A DNA stretch of 64,000 bases from Cephalotus follicularis (GCA_001972305.1 BDDD01000060.1:800369-864368); one strand, 5' to 3'; positions 44,969 to 56,587 are shown, numbered from the stretch's first letter. Made by a program: numbers and translations. The notes: generated by a model from the letters alone, not told the origin.

Positions 44969-47363
44969 TGTTGGAACTAGGAGGGTCCTGGTCGATTTTG
45001 GGTCTAGGATGCAAGTGTGTATAATTTTAATTTTTCAAAAACACCAAGACACGAAGTCAAGGTCACACTTACATCTCACTACCATAATCAATCCGCCTAG
45101 GATCTCCGTTTAATATTCAATCGAACAAATAAAACAGTCAAGCATACATCCACTTAACCGAAACCAATTCGGTAAACAATAAATACACATGAATAGAAAC
45201 CATACCAATGTTGGAGGCTCCATCACTTTTCTGCTACGCGCTTTCGAAAGCAACTATCGATCACCAGCGCCACTACCAGTTTCTGGCCAGTCCACGAAAA
45301 AATCAACCAAGACACCAACGGACTCCAAAAAATCTGGTTTACCCATTTCTGGCAGAGACGTGCCGGGAAGCGCCCTGAAAAATGGCGAACAACGGCGACG
45401 ACTCACTGAGTTCAGACTCAGTGAGTCTCGGTCAATGCGTCATTGACCATCGGAGACATATGTGGACGTCAACACCCCGATTTCTCACACTGGGAACCAA
45501 GACTCGCCTGGACTCGGCACGGAACGCCAAACCACGACACACAGCGAGTCGACTCAGTAGAGTCGACTCTCCAACTAAAAATCGGCCAAACAACACACGG
45601 CAACACCTAATCTAGGGTCAAGACAGGTAGAGCCAAGGTTGGCTCCATCTACTGAGACCACCGGTGCCAAAAGAGACGCCGACAATGGGAAGACACAAAA
45701 TGCGTCTCGGCAAAACAGAGAGAGAAGAAGAGAAAAACGAGGAGAGAATGAGAAGAGGCTTACAGTGGATGAGAGACCGCCTCTTTTCCTGCCAACCGAC
45801 ATTCACGACGTTATCTTCTCTGGCCTAATCTCGCCGTCCAGGCACTGCTCACGCTATGCGTGCATTTCTCCCCTGTTTGGCGTACCCGGGACGCCAAAAA
45901 ATACAAAAGGCCTTAGTCAAAAACCCTGTCTCTCTCTTTTGTTTTATTCTCCTTTTTGTTATAAAAAATATCTCTCAATGTTTTAATCATGTGCCCCACA
46001 CATGGTATGTTAAACATACTCCCACTGTGGCTTCTCTTAATATATTAATATGATAATAAGGTGGTAAATATAAATTAATAAATAAACCACTAATGTCAAA
46101 TTAATATATACTAGCTAAAAACTAGATTTTCCGCCAAGCTAGCATATGTGTAGCATGCATCGCTTTTTCAATAATCAGGCAGGACCCAAAAGCCCGGTTT
46201 GAATCTGGTATGACTACAAATTTCCTAGAACATCCCAGGAGTTCTGGTATGACTATCCCAATAGTCTCTGACTATTAAAACATCCCCAATGTGAATCCCA
46301 TCACCCCCCCAGATCTGTAGAATAAACTACGTCTATAAGTCAACATCCGGCAAACCAATAATTTATCCAGTCATCGACATATGTGTCATGTGTCCTACGG
46401 CATACTTGGCTCCGGCCGTGACCTAGGGTTCAGAATAATGTCACCCCTAGGTAAAGCCACGATAACTATAAATTCATGTATGCATTGGGACTTTCGGCAG
46501 ACCTCCCCGGAAACCCCGGTTCCAGTCTGCCTATACCTGATCAGGGTTTTATGAGTCTCAACGGACATAAATAATATAGAGCTGATCACCCTACATACGG
46601 GTGTGACGATTCCTTATTACGAACTCGCTCATACATCTCAATGAAGCTCCTACAAGGCCCAAAGACAACCCTTTTGCCAGCACGTGGCTAGTGCTGGGGA
46701 AGGCAAAAATCAAAGCCAAGCAATAACAACATAATGCATGCCAGCCACTCAGGTCTAATGATATAATATAGCTCCACAAATGGTCTACTAGTCACCATAG
46801 ACTATACACTACTGAGACTATAGGAATCCTATTGACATAGGTAGGTTTCCTATGGTGGGTCTGTTCAATCTCATGCTCCTTAGCACGAACCCTGCATCAT
46901 GCTTTAGGATAAATCCAAATGGTAACGAGATGGTCCACTTAACCCAGGAGCAAGCATAATACGACAAGTCTTTACGGTTCAAAAATTGCCCTAAGAAAGT
47001 GAACCTATGACTTCGAACGTTCTATCAGAAACGAGTAAGGATCTCATTCTCATAACCTCTCAAGCATGAGATCTAACCCCTCGAACGACAGGGCAGTAGA
47101 TGTTTACTCAATTGACATGGTGATCAACTGATCCATTAAGATGGGTTAGGATATACATATAGCAAGTTGCCATTTTTAATTGAATATGCACTATTAAATA
47201 GAGAGTGTAATATACATGTTGTATAAATAGAGAGTGTAATATACACACATGCAGCCACCTTGTGGCTTAAAGAGATATCTCCAGTTAAGGAGTGCATCTC
47301 ATATATACATATATATTTATGTAGAGCCACCTCGTAGCATGCAGGGACACCCTTACTCCAACA
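44969..47363 (-). mobile_element. Solo Copia LTR with perfect target duplication
   Basis: The ends are TGTTGGAAC (44969) and TTACTCCAACA (47363), flanked by CTTAT (44964-44968 and 47364-47368). It is 2.4 kb and is the reverse-oriented relative of the LTR at 30839-33381. It contains the 11-bp inverted repeat (45401-45426) and two GAGTCGACTC palindromes (about 45546 and 45560). Confidence 0.95.
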
Positions 47364-47901
47364 CTTATAGCGTTGACGAACTCAGCTGTTAATAGCTCCA
47401 AAATCGGTTCAATTCCTTTTAAATCCCTTTAAAACTCGATCCAACGGAAACTATAAGCTCCAAAGGTCAATTGTAGCTTAAAAACAACTTTAAACCCCTA
47501 GATCCATACTCATAGATCCAAAATCGAGAGAGAAGATATTAGGCCTATAAACCCCAAACTCTCAATTTTCTCTCTGATTTCTATTTTAATCTGTTATTAA
47601 TCATAACAACCACCCTAACTCATTCATCTAGCATAGATCTATCAATCCATAACCCTATAATTCATTCAATTCAGTAATATGCATGAATTCAAATCATATA
47701 TGTAGAACCTACCTTTTAACTATTGCGATACAGATTTGGAAGGATTGGCTGTTGAATCCTTGGTCTGATCTTTCCATCAAGTTCTATACTCCACCACAAA
47801 TCCAATGGCTCCTTCCATGCTTGATTCTGACCTCTATCTCTCTAAATCCCTCTCTCACTATCTCTCTAGAATATGGAATGAGAACGATAGAGTTGAACCA
47901 T

Positions 47902-47911
47902 CTATATATAG
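47902..47911 (-). promoter_or_regulatory. Candidate TATA box of sequence K
   Basis: TCTATATATA lies on the plus strand, so the minus strand reads TATATATAGA. Its position upstream (on the minus strand) of a pyrimidine-to-purine leader fits an LTR promoter. Confidence 0.5.
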
Positions 47912-48090
47912 ACTTCCCTGAGTGAAAAACCCAAAAACTTTCCCTAGGTTCACCTGAACCCACCCTATCTCAAAACAGCCATAAAAAGGAACATATGATA
48001 ATATCATATACATGTCATGCCATCATACAATACTGTACAATACCATATATGATACATACAATTCCGTACATCAAAAACTCGTGGCTTACA

Positions 48091-49256
48091 GGCAAGCCAT
48101 CCTACGACTCAGGGCATCTGCGACTACATTAGCCTTCTCTAGATGATACTCAGTATCACAATTGTAGTTGTTGAGTAGCTCAAACCATCTCCTCTATCTT
48201 ATGTTCAAATCTTTATAGGAGAAGAGGTGTTTCAGGTTCTTGTGATTCGTGAAAACTACAAACTTTGTGCCTGTAATATCCCGTTTTCTGTGTTGACATG
48301 TTTATATGTTTATTGTTTGGCATCGTACCATGTTTGACTTATGCTATGTTTGTGGACCCATTTGATTTTTGGTTCGAATTCCTTTGAGTATTGTTTTCTG
48401 GGCACAAGGCGCCGACTCCTTCCTTTGAGACGTCGACTCCTTGGCGGCTGGATGAGATAGGATCAGATTTGCTTTCAGTACAAACAGTTTCAGACTTTGT
48501 TTATGTCTCAGCTATGATTTAAGTTTTTGGACATCAGAATTATGAACCGTTTTTATTTATGTTTTGTTTAAAATTTTCAGACACTCTTTATATCGTTTTG
48601 CAATAAGATATGTTTTTAGACCACCACATCCGTTTCGTATCAGTCTTTGTTTAGACTTCCGCTATGTTTCAGTTTAGAATTAAGACCTGTAAGGGCTCCC
48701 ACCATCGGGGGTGTTACAGTGCCATAGAGGTAGTGACGCCATTTCCTGAGAGCAAAGATGATAGCCGCCAACTCAAGATCATCCTCTAGGTAATTCTCTT
48801 CATGAGGTTTAATCTTTCTGGATACATAAGCAATCAATTTCCCACACTGCATATGAACACAACCAAGTCCTTTCCCCAAAGCATCTGTATAAACCATGAA
48901 GTCTTCATTCCCATCAGGTGAAGCTAAGATAGATGCAGAAATCAATTACTCATTCAAATCCTGAAAACTCCGCTCGCGGACACTATCCCATACAAAAGTT
49001 CTTTGTTTTTGAGTAAGTCAAGTAAACGGTGTGACAATCTGTGAGAAACCCTCGACAAATCCGCAGTAGTAACCCGCTAGTCCCAAGAAGCTGCAAACTT
49101 CAGAAACATTCTTTGACCATTTCTAATCTTCCATTGCTTTGATCTTTGATGGTTCAACTGATAAACCACTACTAGAAATAATATGCCCCATAAAACAAAC
49201 CTAAGTAAGCCACAATTCACACTTATTGAACTTCGCATACAAACAACGATCTCTTT
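48091..49256 (-). pseudogene. Gypsy RT end and RNase H remnant, holding a 447-bp insert
   Basis: The minus strand shows RT-end wording ([18 protein letters not shown]) near 49080, RNase H pieces [18 protein letters not shown] and [16 protein letters not shown], and, after the insert, TNHKNLKHLFSYKDLN and YHLEKANVVADALSRR near 48100-48160. This is chromovirus-type pol. The left flank of element E interrupts it at 49256. It is a fossil with several breaks. Confidence 0.88.
48272..48718 (+). mobile_element. 447-bp LTR-like insert with perfect target duplication
   Basis: The ends are TGTAATATCCCG (48272) and CGGGGGTGTTACA (48718), flanked by GTGCC (48267-48271 and 48719-48723). The terminal bases match LTR B on its minus strand, but LTR B is 3.35 kb. 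It holds one pair of GTCGACTCC-type motifs 21 bp apart (48412/48433). It may be a short solo LTR or a very small non-autonomous LTR element; the orientation is inferred from the TGTAATATCCC end. Confidence 0.88.
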
Positions 49257-49916
49257 TTAACACCCTCAAAATTCTATAATGAAAGGATGGTATTTTGGGC
49301 TTAGAATGTTTCCTAATGTACTGGGCCGAACAATTATGAATCAAGGAAAGGGAGTGTTGGGCTGACTATACCAGTCCTCAGCCCACATGTTGGAAACGAC
49401 AACAAGCATCCATTGAATTCCAGAGCCTTCTATTTCAGCTATAAAAGAGAAAGTTGTGAGTGTGGGGACGGTTGTTGCCAATTTTGAGAGAAAAGGACAG
49501 GGGAAGGAGACAAGAGAATTTCATTGTCTAGAGAGTTCTCTTCTTTCCTTTCCACTCCCGATTTTATCCCCTCACTTCCAACTATGAGAGAGACATGGAG
49601 AGAGACACCCGAGGAAGCGAAAGGAGAAACAATGAGGGAAGGAGCTTAGCCTGAAAGCAAGGAAGTAATTGTTCATGTGCAACCGAGGAAAGGAAAGCAT
49701 AAATTGAGACTCGACATATTTAAGGTAGGATCCATTACCTACTCAGCACCTATATTTTAATGTTATAGATGTCATGTACTGATAATTTAATTGCTTAGGC
49801 TAAAGCTAGCTAAATGAGTTAAAGGCAGAATGGTTGAGATACGTATAATAGCTCCCTGGAACCTATAGTTATTGAATTAAGTGATTAGTGGCCTTTTAGA
49901 GCTTAGATGGTTGGTG

Positions 49917-50110
49917 CATGCGTCCGAGCATGCCAGACCATGTGTCCGACCAGGACAAAACATGCATCCGAGCATGCCAGACCATGTGTTCGACCAGGCC
50001 AAAGCATGTGTCCGAGCATGTCAGGTTATGCGTTCGAGCAGGCCAAAGCGTCTGTCCGACCATGCCAGGTCATGCGTCCGAGAAGGCCAAGCATGCGTCT
50101 AAGCAGGACT
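49917..50110. repeat. 22-bp tandem repeat with 44-bp higher order in the E LTR
   Basis: Nine units of 22 bp alternate between forms like CATGCGTCCGAGCATGCCAG and CATGTGTCCGACCAGGCCAA, giving a 44-bp super-unit. The core T(C/T)CGA recurs every 22 bp, and some units have CATGC/GCATG inverted arms. Confidence 0.92.
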
Positions 50111-50264
50111 AGTGTGACCGAGTAAAAGAAAATGTAGTCGGGAAAAGGATTAATGAATGTACTGTAATGTAGACTAAATATAAAGGTAGACGAAATGTAA
50201 AGGAGACAGGCCACTTAAAGGAGATAGGGTGTTAATGTTAAACTGATTAATGTGTAGTGTACTG

Positions 50265-50455
50265 GGTCACCTACTAAGATGAACCCTACGGGGGTCACCT
50301 ACTTAGATGAATCAGAAAGGCAATCAACTGAGATGAACCAATGGGTCACCAATAGAGATGAACCAGGAGGGTCACCGAGATAGATAGCCCAAGGGGATCA
50401 CCGATTGAGATGAGCCTGAAGGATCACCAATCGAGATGAGCCATAAAGGTTAAAT
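50265..50455. repeat. Tandem repeat of about 30 bp in the E LTR
   Basis: About seven units of the type GGGTCACCNANNGAGATGAA occur. They are related to the 28-bp block of LTR J. Confidence 0.88.
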
Positions 50456-51217
50456 GATGTTATGGTATAGTGTAAGGCTAATAGTAAAAATGATATAATT
50501 GTGATGAGGTCTAACCTAAGGTAATGTAAATGTGTATGTTCCTCTCCTCTGCCTATAACGCCTAAAGCGCATATATTGCTCTTCCTAAAGCCGAGGAATC
50601 CAAGGAACCCTATCTACCTAAAATGAAATGCTTATTCTGTCTCGACTCCTCTGCCTATAACGTCTGGAGTGCATATTCTTCTCCTCCTTAAGCAAGGGAG
50701 ACCGAGAAGGAATATAATTGACTGTTAAATGGTTCTTGGAATGATACGAATGCTTGTACTATATAGTGGAGGTTTTACTTGCATCTCTCATGACATACAT
50801 GCTTCTACTTGCTGCATTTGCACTTCACACATGCATAAGTAGTAGTAGTTCCTACACAACCAGTGGTTGCTGACCCATTCTCGATAATGGGTCAAATGCA
50901 TATGGAGTTCCGCATAAAGCAGAGGATTAAAGTAGTTGAGTAAGTCTTCTTCTCCAATGCAGTAAGACGACCGAAGAGTATAATGGGAAATTGTATATTG
51001 TTTTATGACCTACTAGTCTGTGGCAGAGTTTGACATGAACAGTGGTATATACATCTAGTTTTAGCCACACAAGTTATGGTTTTTATGGTTATGCCACATG
51101 CATTGTTCTGCCTTAAAGCCTTTTATTTATGCTGTTGGCTGTTAATGGACTTGTATGGTACGGTTCATAGTGCATCAAGCCTTGGGGGTTAATCCTTGGG
51201 GTGGGGGTTTACAGTTA

Positions 51218-51232
51218 TGGTATCAAAGCGCC
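51218..51232 (+). other. Primer binding site of element E
   Basis: TGGTATCAAAGCGCC lies four bases after the LTR end. The first eight bases match the complement of the initiator methionine tRNA 3' end, as in most plant LTR elements. Confidence 0.8.
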
Positions 51233-51427
51233 AAGCCCTTCTATGCTAGGTATACCAATATAGAGTCCTTGTCTTGTAAGGGTAATTGCATGCAGATATG
51301 ATAAGTGGATATTAACCCTTTGTTCTTATACAAGGTAAAATTGGACGGTCATTGAAGTAGAACTGGATGAGGAGCGAGAGCCGAGCCGTCGGTTAGATGT
51401 ACCCAAGAAAATAGACATGCAGAATAA

Positions 51428-52203
51428 GTGAATGTAGCCCAAGAGGCAGAAGTGACAGCTCCTAATCGAGTGGAGCCTAAGTGCCTTATGAGAAGAATGC
51501 GTGCAATGATGGCCCAGACGAATGAATTTATGCAGCATCTTGCGACTGCATCAGAACAAACCCCAACCACCAGACCTGATAGAAGAGCGGCTGAAGCTCC
51601 AGAACAACCTCCGGCCGCAAGAACCACTAGGCATACGATGGCAACAACGAGATCGGTCGGTCAGTCTACACGCCTAGAGGATCCTCTAACCAGGTTTTTG
51701 AACCTAAATCCCCTGGTGTTCACAGGGGACCCAGATGCAGTAGCAGGTGAGATATGGTTAATGCGAATCGAGAAGATTTTCGGAGTCTTAGAGTGTTCCG
51801 ACTCCCAAAGGATTCTCTTCGCCACATACATGCTACAGGGTGAAGCAAAACACTGATGGAAAATGATTGAAACCTCATGGGAACAATCAGAGGTAGCTAG
51901 TTCATGGGACAGATTTAAAACAGAATTTAATGGACAGTACTATCCCGAAGCAAAAGTGGATAAAAGAGAGGCCGAATTTCTTAACCTGACTCAAGGTGAT
52001 ATGAAAGTAGCTCAGTATGAGGCCAAGTTCACTTAATTGTCAAGATTAGCTCCACACATGGTTAATACTGAAACAAGAAAGGCTAAGAAGTTTCTTATAG
52101 GACTCAGACCTAATATCAGACAACAGCTGGTACCTGTACGGTTGAGATCCCTCTTTGAATTGTCTAGCAGAGCCAGAGACATAGAAGCTGTGACCAATTA
52201 AAT
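51428..52203 (+). pseudogene. Element E gag, N-terminal and core part
   Basis: The translation shows the Retrotrans_gag core: FTGDPDAVAGEIWLMRIEKI, FGVLECSDSQRILFATYML, then FNGQYYPEAKV, LTQGDMKVAQYEAKF and ARDIEAVTN. It stops at the insertion point of D2; the rest of gag lies from 60023. It is a fossil with breaks. Confidence 0.88.
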
Positions 52204-53400
52204 TGTCACACCCCGTTTTCCAAACGACATATAAGTGGTAGCAATTAACATAAATAATCCGGCTTATCGAATTCACGACAATTTAAACCTTTTAAAACAT
52301 ATATGTCAGTTGTGAAAGCGTTTAATATAAGCCGAAATAACAACGTAACACGCATCCCATACTACGTGTTACAACAAAACAACATCATTGTTAATTGCTC
52401 ACGAAACGGAGTGTGATGTAACCTTCATTTAAACCATAAATATCTCCCATAGAGAAGTTCACATATATAAATCAAAACCAAAAACATTACAATATCCAAA
52501 TTGAACAAGTACAATTTGTCATCCTCTCCAACATGAGTAGGATTATCATAATACAAGATTAGCTTAAACAACCTTTAGATAGAAGCTCCCAAATGTCCTT
52601 AACCGCACTTGTCTAACTGTCTCCGTCAATCTGAAATAGTAGGGGGTTAGCCTTTGTCCTCACTCTGCTAAGTATAAATACATTTTGGGATCAAATAATG
52701 AATGACATGAAATGAATGCATTAATGATGCAGTATATAGATAACACAGGATATACATGATCACCCAACAGGGTTTAGTAGTTATCAAAATTTCACAGTCC
52801 TTTTCAAGTAATTTATAAGTATAAATTCTTGAAACATATATATATTTTGCTCAAATATACAAGGGTACCTTTTCAATCCTTTTCAAGTAGTTTTAATGTA
52901 TCATAAAAAACTTGAAAACAATACATTTAAAATGTACTCAGAACTTTCAAAAATACTCATATCCGTATACCATAATTTTAATTATGTGAAACCATTTCGC
53001 AATCCTTTTTGGAAAATATACATTTCCGTCACAATCCATTTCCAAGTAAATTGTTGTGTATAAAGTACTTAACAATATTACATTTATTCAAAATGTATAA
53101 CTAGTCCTTTTTGTACAGTAATTAATTCTTCGAGAATACTTATTTTCGTATACATAATTTCAATCATTGAAATCATTTTTACAATCCTTTTTGGAAAATA
53201 TATATAAACACATTTCCACACAACCATCATATACACATTTCTTAAATTAAATTCATTTAAGAAATCATGCGGTATTACAACAAATCAATTCGCAGTAGTA
53301 TGCAATGCAACCATATGCTCGAACATGCCTAGAGTCATTTCTAGAATCGTTCCGGAACTAACGGGTCCAAAATGGGTCAAATTGTACAATCCAGGAGGAA

Positions 53401-53950
53401 AGACGTCTATGTCTTTCCTCAACGCGGCGATGTTCATTGCCCCAAAAGCGTCGAGGTTTATCTTCAAGGTCAGTGCTTGCAACAGTACGAATCGTGTCGA
53501 CGTTTTCCTGCAGGCGTCGATGCCGTCAAGCCAAAACCCTTAGGCGTCGATGTTCATCACAACGCATTGACGTTTCAGGTAGGAACCTTAACACGTCCTC
53601 GTATTATATGCAAGACCTAATGCATAGCAACCAAAGACGTCGATGCCTTCCATAGACGTCGATGTTTAAGTGGTACCAAGAGGTATCACCTCGACCAGAC
53701 TCCATTTCAAAGAAGAATCCATCCTCCATCAACGCATGTACTTCCCAGATACACCATTTACGGCGTAACACGCACAACAGGTTATTCATGTGTATAACCA
53801 AATCATCAACCCATCAAAAGTCCAAAAGTCCAAAAGCAAACATTGTAGTTCTGCAAATGTTTGAAATAGACATCGATGCTTAACTAAGACGTCGACGTCT
53901 ATTTCCTCATCGCATAAAGACATCAATGCTTATCACAAAAGCATCGGCGT
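53401..53950. repeat. GTCGATG pairs, downstream zone of the D2 3' LTR
   Basis: Centres lie at 53407/53428/53452, 53498/53518, 53548/53568, 53641/53660, 53873/53892 and 53923/53944. Steps inside groups are 19-24 bp. Confidence 0.92.
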
Positions 53951-54694
53951 TTAAAAGTCCAGAACACTGTCTCTTCCATACAACACCCAAACAGGAACAT
54001 AAAATCCAATTATACATACATTCTAACATGGGATTCTCACAGAATTCAACATGTATGCATAATCCACTCAACCAGGTGTTCATATCATCAAACAAACATC
54101 CAAATCAACTCCAAAGCAGGCATGCAATTCATGCATTTAGCTTAAACTTAAAAGTGTACATATACTTCCCCTACCTCTGGTTTCAAGTTAGAAACCTTGA
54201 AAGTCCACCTCTTTGTGTTTCAAGAGTTGATCACAGCAGCCCCAGGTTTGTCCCTTGCTGCAAGCTATCAGCTCTAAGCTCCCAAGCTCCACTGGTTCAA
54301 CAATGGTGGAACTCCCTCTTCACACTCACTGTTTCTTTCTTTCCTCTCCTTAGGTGTTTTAAACGAGAGAGAGGGGTGGGGATGGGGTTGTTCTTATGCA
54401 GATGGCTCCCTCTCTCTCTTCCTCTCTGCACTAAACGAACACTCCCTTGTTCTCTCCCTCCTCCCTATACAATTCCTGCATTCCCCTTTTGTTTCCTTCT
54501 CATTTCCTTTTTGCAGGTTGCATGCATACCAACATTTGTCACATTCTTTTTCCTTCTTCATTCACGCAGGTCAGGAGGCTATTATGCATGCCCAACACAT
54601 CCCACTTCGTGTCCCAAGGTGCCTACAACAAGCCCAGAATAGCCTCCCTTTGCACGTTATTCTGTCAGTTCATAACGTGACTGGTATTCTTTTG

Positions 54695-54845
54695 AAAGAC
54701 GTCGATGTCTTCTTTAGACGTCGATGTCTTTTCCTCTTTCGCACAAGGGCGTCGATGCCTTCGTCTACATCGACGTGCATGTGCATGCATTTACGTGCGC
54801 CCCTTGTTCTCATAGGCGTCGACGTCTTTACAAAGACATCGATGC
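54695..54845. repeat. GTCGATG pairs, upstream zone of the D2 3' LTR
   Basis: The pairs are 54702/54721, 54752/54770 and 54819/54839 (19, 18 and 20 bp). The zone is homologous to 29774-29930 of D1. Confidence 0.93.
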
Positions 54846-55048
54846 GTTTAGCCCAAAATTGCACCGTTTTGCCTCTAATTGCATCTTTTAGAATTTCTTT
54901 AACATCTCCATAATTCCTTCTTCCAAAATCTAACCTTTTAAATTTTGGAAAGAATCATTTAAGTAAAAATTTATGCCATTCTCATTAACTCAATAATAAT
55001 ATTTCAAAAATTGAAATATTACATCGTGCAAAAATCTCGGGCGTTACA

Positions 55049-55062
55049 ATCCACCCTCCTTC
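55049..55062 (-). other. Polypurine tract of D2
   Basis: The minus strand reads GAAGGAGGGTGGAT directly before the LTR start TGTAACGCCC. It has the same form as the tract of element A. Confidence 0.92.
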
Positions 55063-55417
55063 AAAGAAATTCATCCTCGAATTTCCTTAATATACTCTGG
55101 ATGATTAAGGGTATCATCCTTAGTCATCTCATAACCTTTCCGTCAACTTCGTGCCACAAGTAACTTCTTCTTAACGATCTTGACTCCCCTCGGAGTTCAT
55201 GCACGAGATTTTACCTAAGTGATGGTCGTTCATTCTCTCGATCGTTCGAACCACCGTTCGATCATTCATTAGACTGTTACGTCAACATTCATTTATCCTT
55301 GCACTTACTAGTTTAGCCTTCGAAGGTTCTAGCTCAACACCCATAACGTTCACTCAATCACGACTTTAGGTCGTCCAGTAAATCAAGTACAATTTCAATA
55401 TATGATAAAACAATGCA
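55063..55417 (-). other. Non-coding end of the D2 internal region
   Basis: About 350 bp lie between the end of gag and the polypurine tract. I recognise no pol wording here. The last bases before the tract read like the usual chromovirus integrase-to-LTR junction. Confidence 0.6.
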
Positions 55418-56587
55418 TCATAGATGGCAAAAGGTACCTCTCATGATGCCTTTGCCGGTATCTCTCCGCTGTAAAGGTCCAACTGTAGCACCACCATCAC
55501 CGGCAGGTCTAGGGGGCACTGTCACTTGCTTCATCGGACAATCCCTCCTTAAATGGTCAGGTGCTCTACACCTCATACATGACCCATTTTTCCACCAGCA
55601 GTCCTCCGGTTGATGGCCCTTGTGGTCACAATGGGGACAGACTCCCGTCCTAGAATTACTCCCCTGACTAGGAGTGCCCTGATTAGTAGTTTGTTGAGAT
55701 TCATTCATTGTTGACTTTGTTGGAGAACCACTACTTTGCCACTTAGATGAAGCTGGCCTAGATTGCTTGGAAGTTTGGTTGCTCTGCTGTGTACGAGCTC
55801 TCTCGACGCGGTCTTCACTTGTTATGCTTTCCAGCAACCTTGCTTTTTGGGCAACCTCTACAAAAGTTCCCAACTCCATAGCTCTAATCCTTGGCCGAAG
55901 GTCTGGTCATAGTCCCCTCAGGAACCTCCGAATTTTCTTTTCCTCATCCGCCACCAGATAGGCGGAGTGTCTGGAAAGATCCATAAACCTGGCCTGGTAT
56001 TCAGCCACGGTCATCTCTCCTTGTCTCAGCTCTAGAAGTTCTGTCCCTCTTCGTTCTTGCTCGATACGAGGAACATAGTTATCAAGAAATTCTCTCTGGA
56101 ATCATTCCCATGTACTATCGAGTCCGGTTGACTCCCACTTTGCCTTGACCATCTCCTACCAGTGGATGGCCTCGCCCCATAACCGGTAGACAGCAAATTT
56201 CAGCTTCTGGTTTTCAGTACAATCCATAACTTCGAAGATCTTCTCCAGATCTTGCAACCATCTTTCTGCAATAGTAGCATCTAGCTCTCCCCGAAATCTA
56301 GGAGGATTCTGCCTCATGAATCTCTCTAAGCCTTTCCCAAAAGAGTTCCCATCTTCATGGTCACACTGAGCAGGAGCTCTATGTCGGGGTTGAGCTTGTG
56401 CGTAGTATTGGTGCATCTCCTCCGCATTAGCCATATTGATGGCCATATGCTGTTGAAAGTAATCCGCAATACGCACCAATGGATCTCTGTCATCATGGGG
56501 GACATTTACTCCTCGCGGGGCATTCGCCACCCCTGGGGCATTGGCCTCAGCGGCTCTAGCTCTCGCACGTGTTCTCCTTCTGTCCAT
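55418..56587 (-). pseudogene. D2 gag
   Basis: On the minus strand the frame starts at 56587, about 100 bp after the primer binding site, with MDRRRTRARARAAEANAPG. The Retrotrans_gag core follows (FRGELDATIAERWLQDLEKI, VMDCTENQKLKFAVYRLWGE). Nearer 55418 come an S/Q-rich stretch and two CCHC zinc knuckles, CPHCDHKGHQPEDC and CMRCRAPDHLRRDC. It would package element RNA into particles; replication would need pol proteins from a partner such as element A. A small number of breaks is present. Confidence 0.9.

Larger units (their letters stand above)
44565..48090 (-). repeat. LTR-like sequence K, split by a solo Copia LTR
   Basis: The parts 44565-44968 and 47369-48090 carry a GTCGA array, a pyrimidine-rich tract (47840-47870) and a minus-strand TATA-like site (47902-47911). 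This looks like an LTR in minus orientation directly downstream of the Gypsy RNase H at 48091, but neither end is clear. No coding sequence was seen. Confidence 0.55.
49257..51213 (+). repeat. 5' LTR of element E
   Basis: It begins near TTTAACACCCTC and ends GGGGGTTTACA at 51213, four bases before the primer binding site. It holds two tandem blocks, 49917-50110 (22 bp) and 50265-50455 (about 30 bp), plus a GCTGACCCATT block shared with LTR J. The start is approximate. Confidence 0.85.
52204..55048 (-). repeat. 3' LTR of D2
   Basis: It is 2.85 kb with ends TGTCACACCCCG and CGGGCGTTACA on the plus strand. It carries paired GTCGATG motifs in two zones and the conserved AGGGGGTTAGCCTTTGTCCT block (52641-52660). 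Confidence 0.95.

Noticed and set aside
53926-54642. A 238-residue open frame
   Set aside because: It runs through the D2 3' LTR on the strand opposite to the element. The sister LTR only has shorter frames there and no domain is visible.
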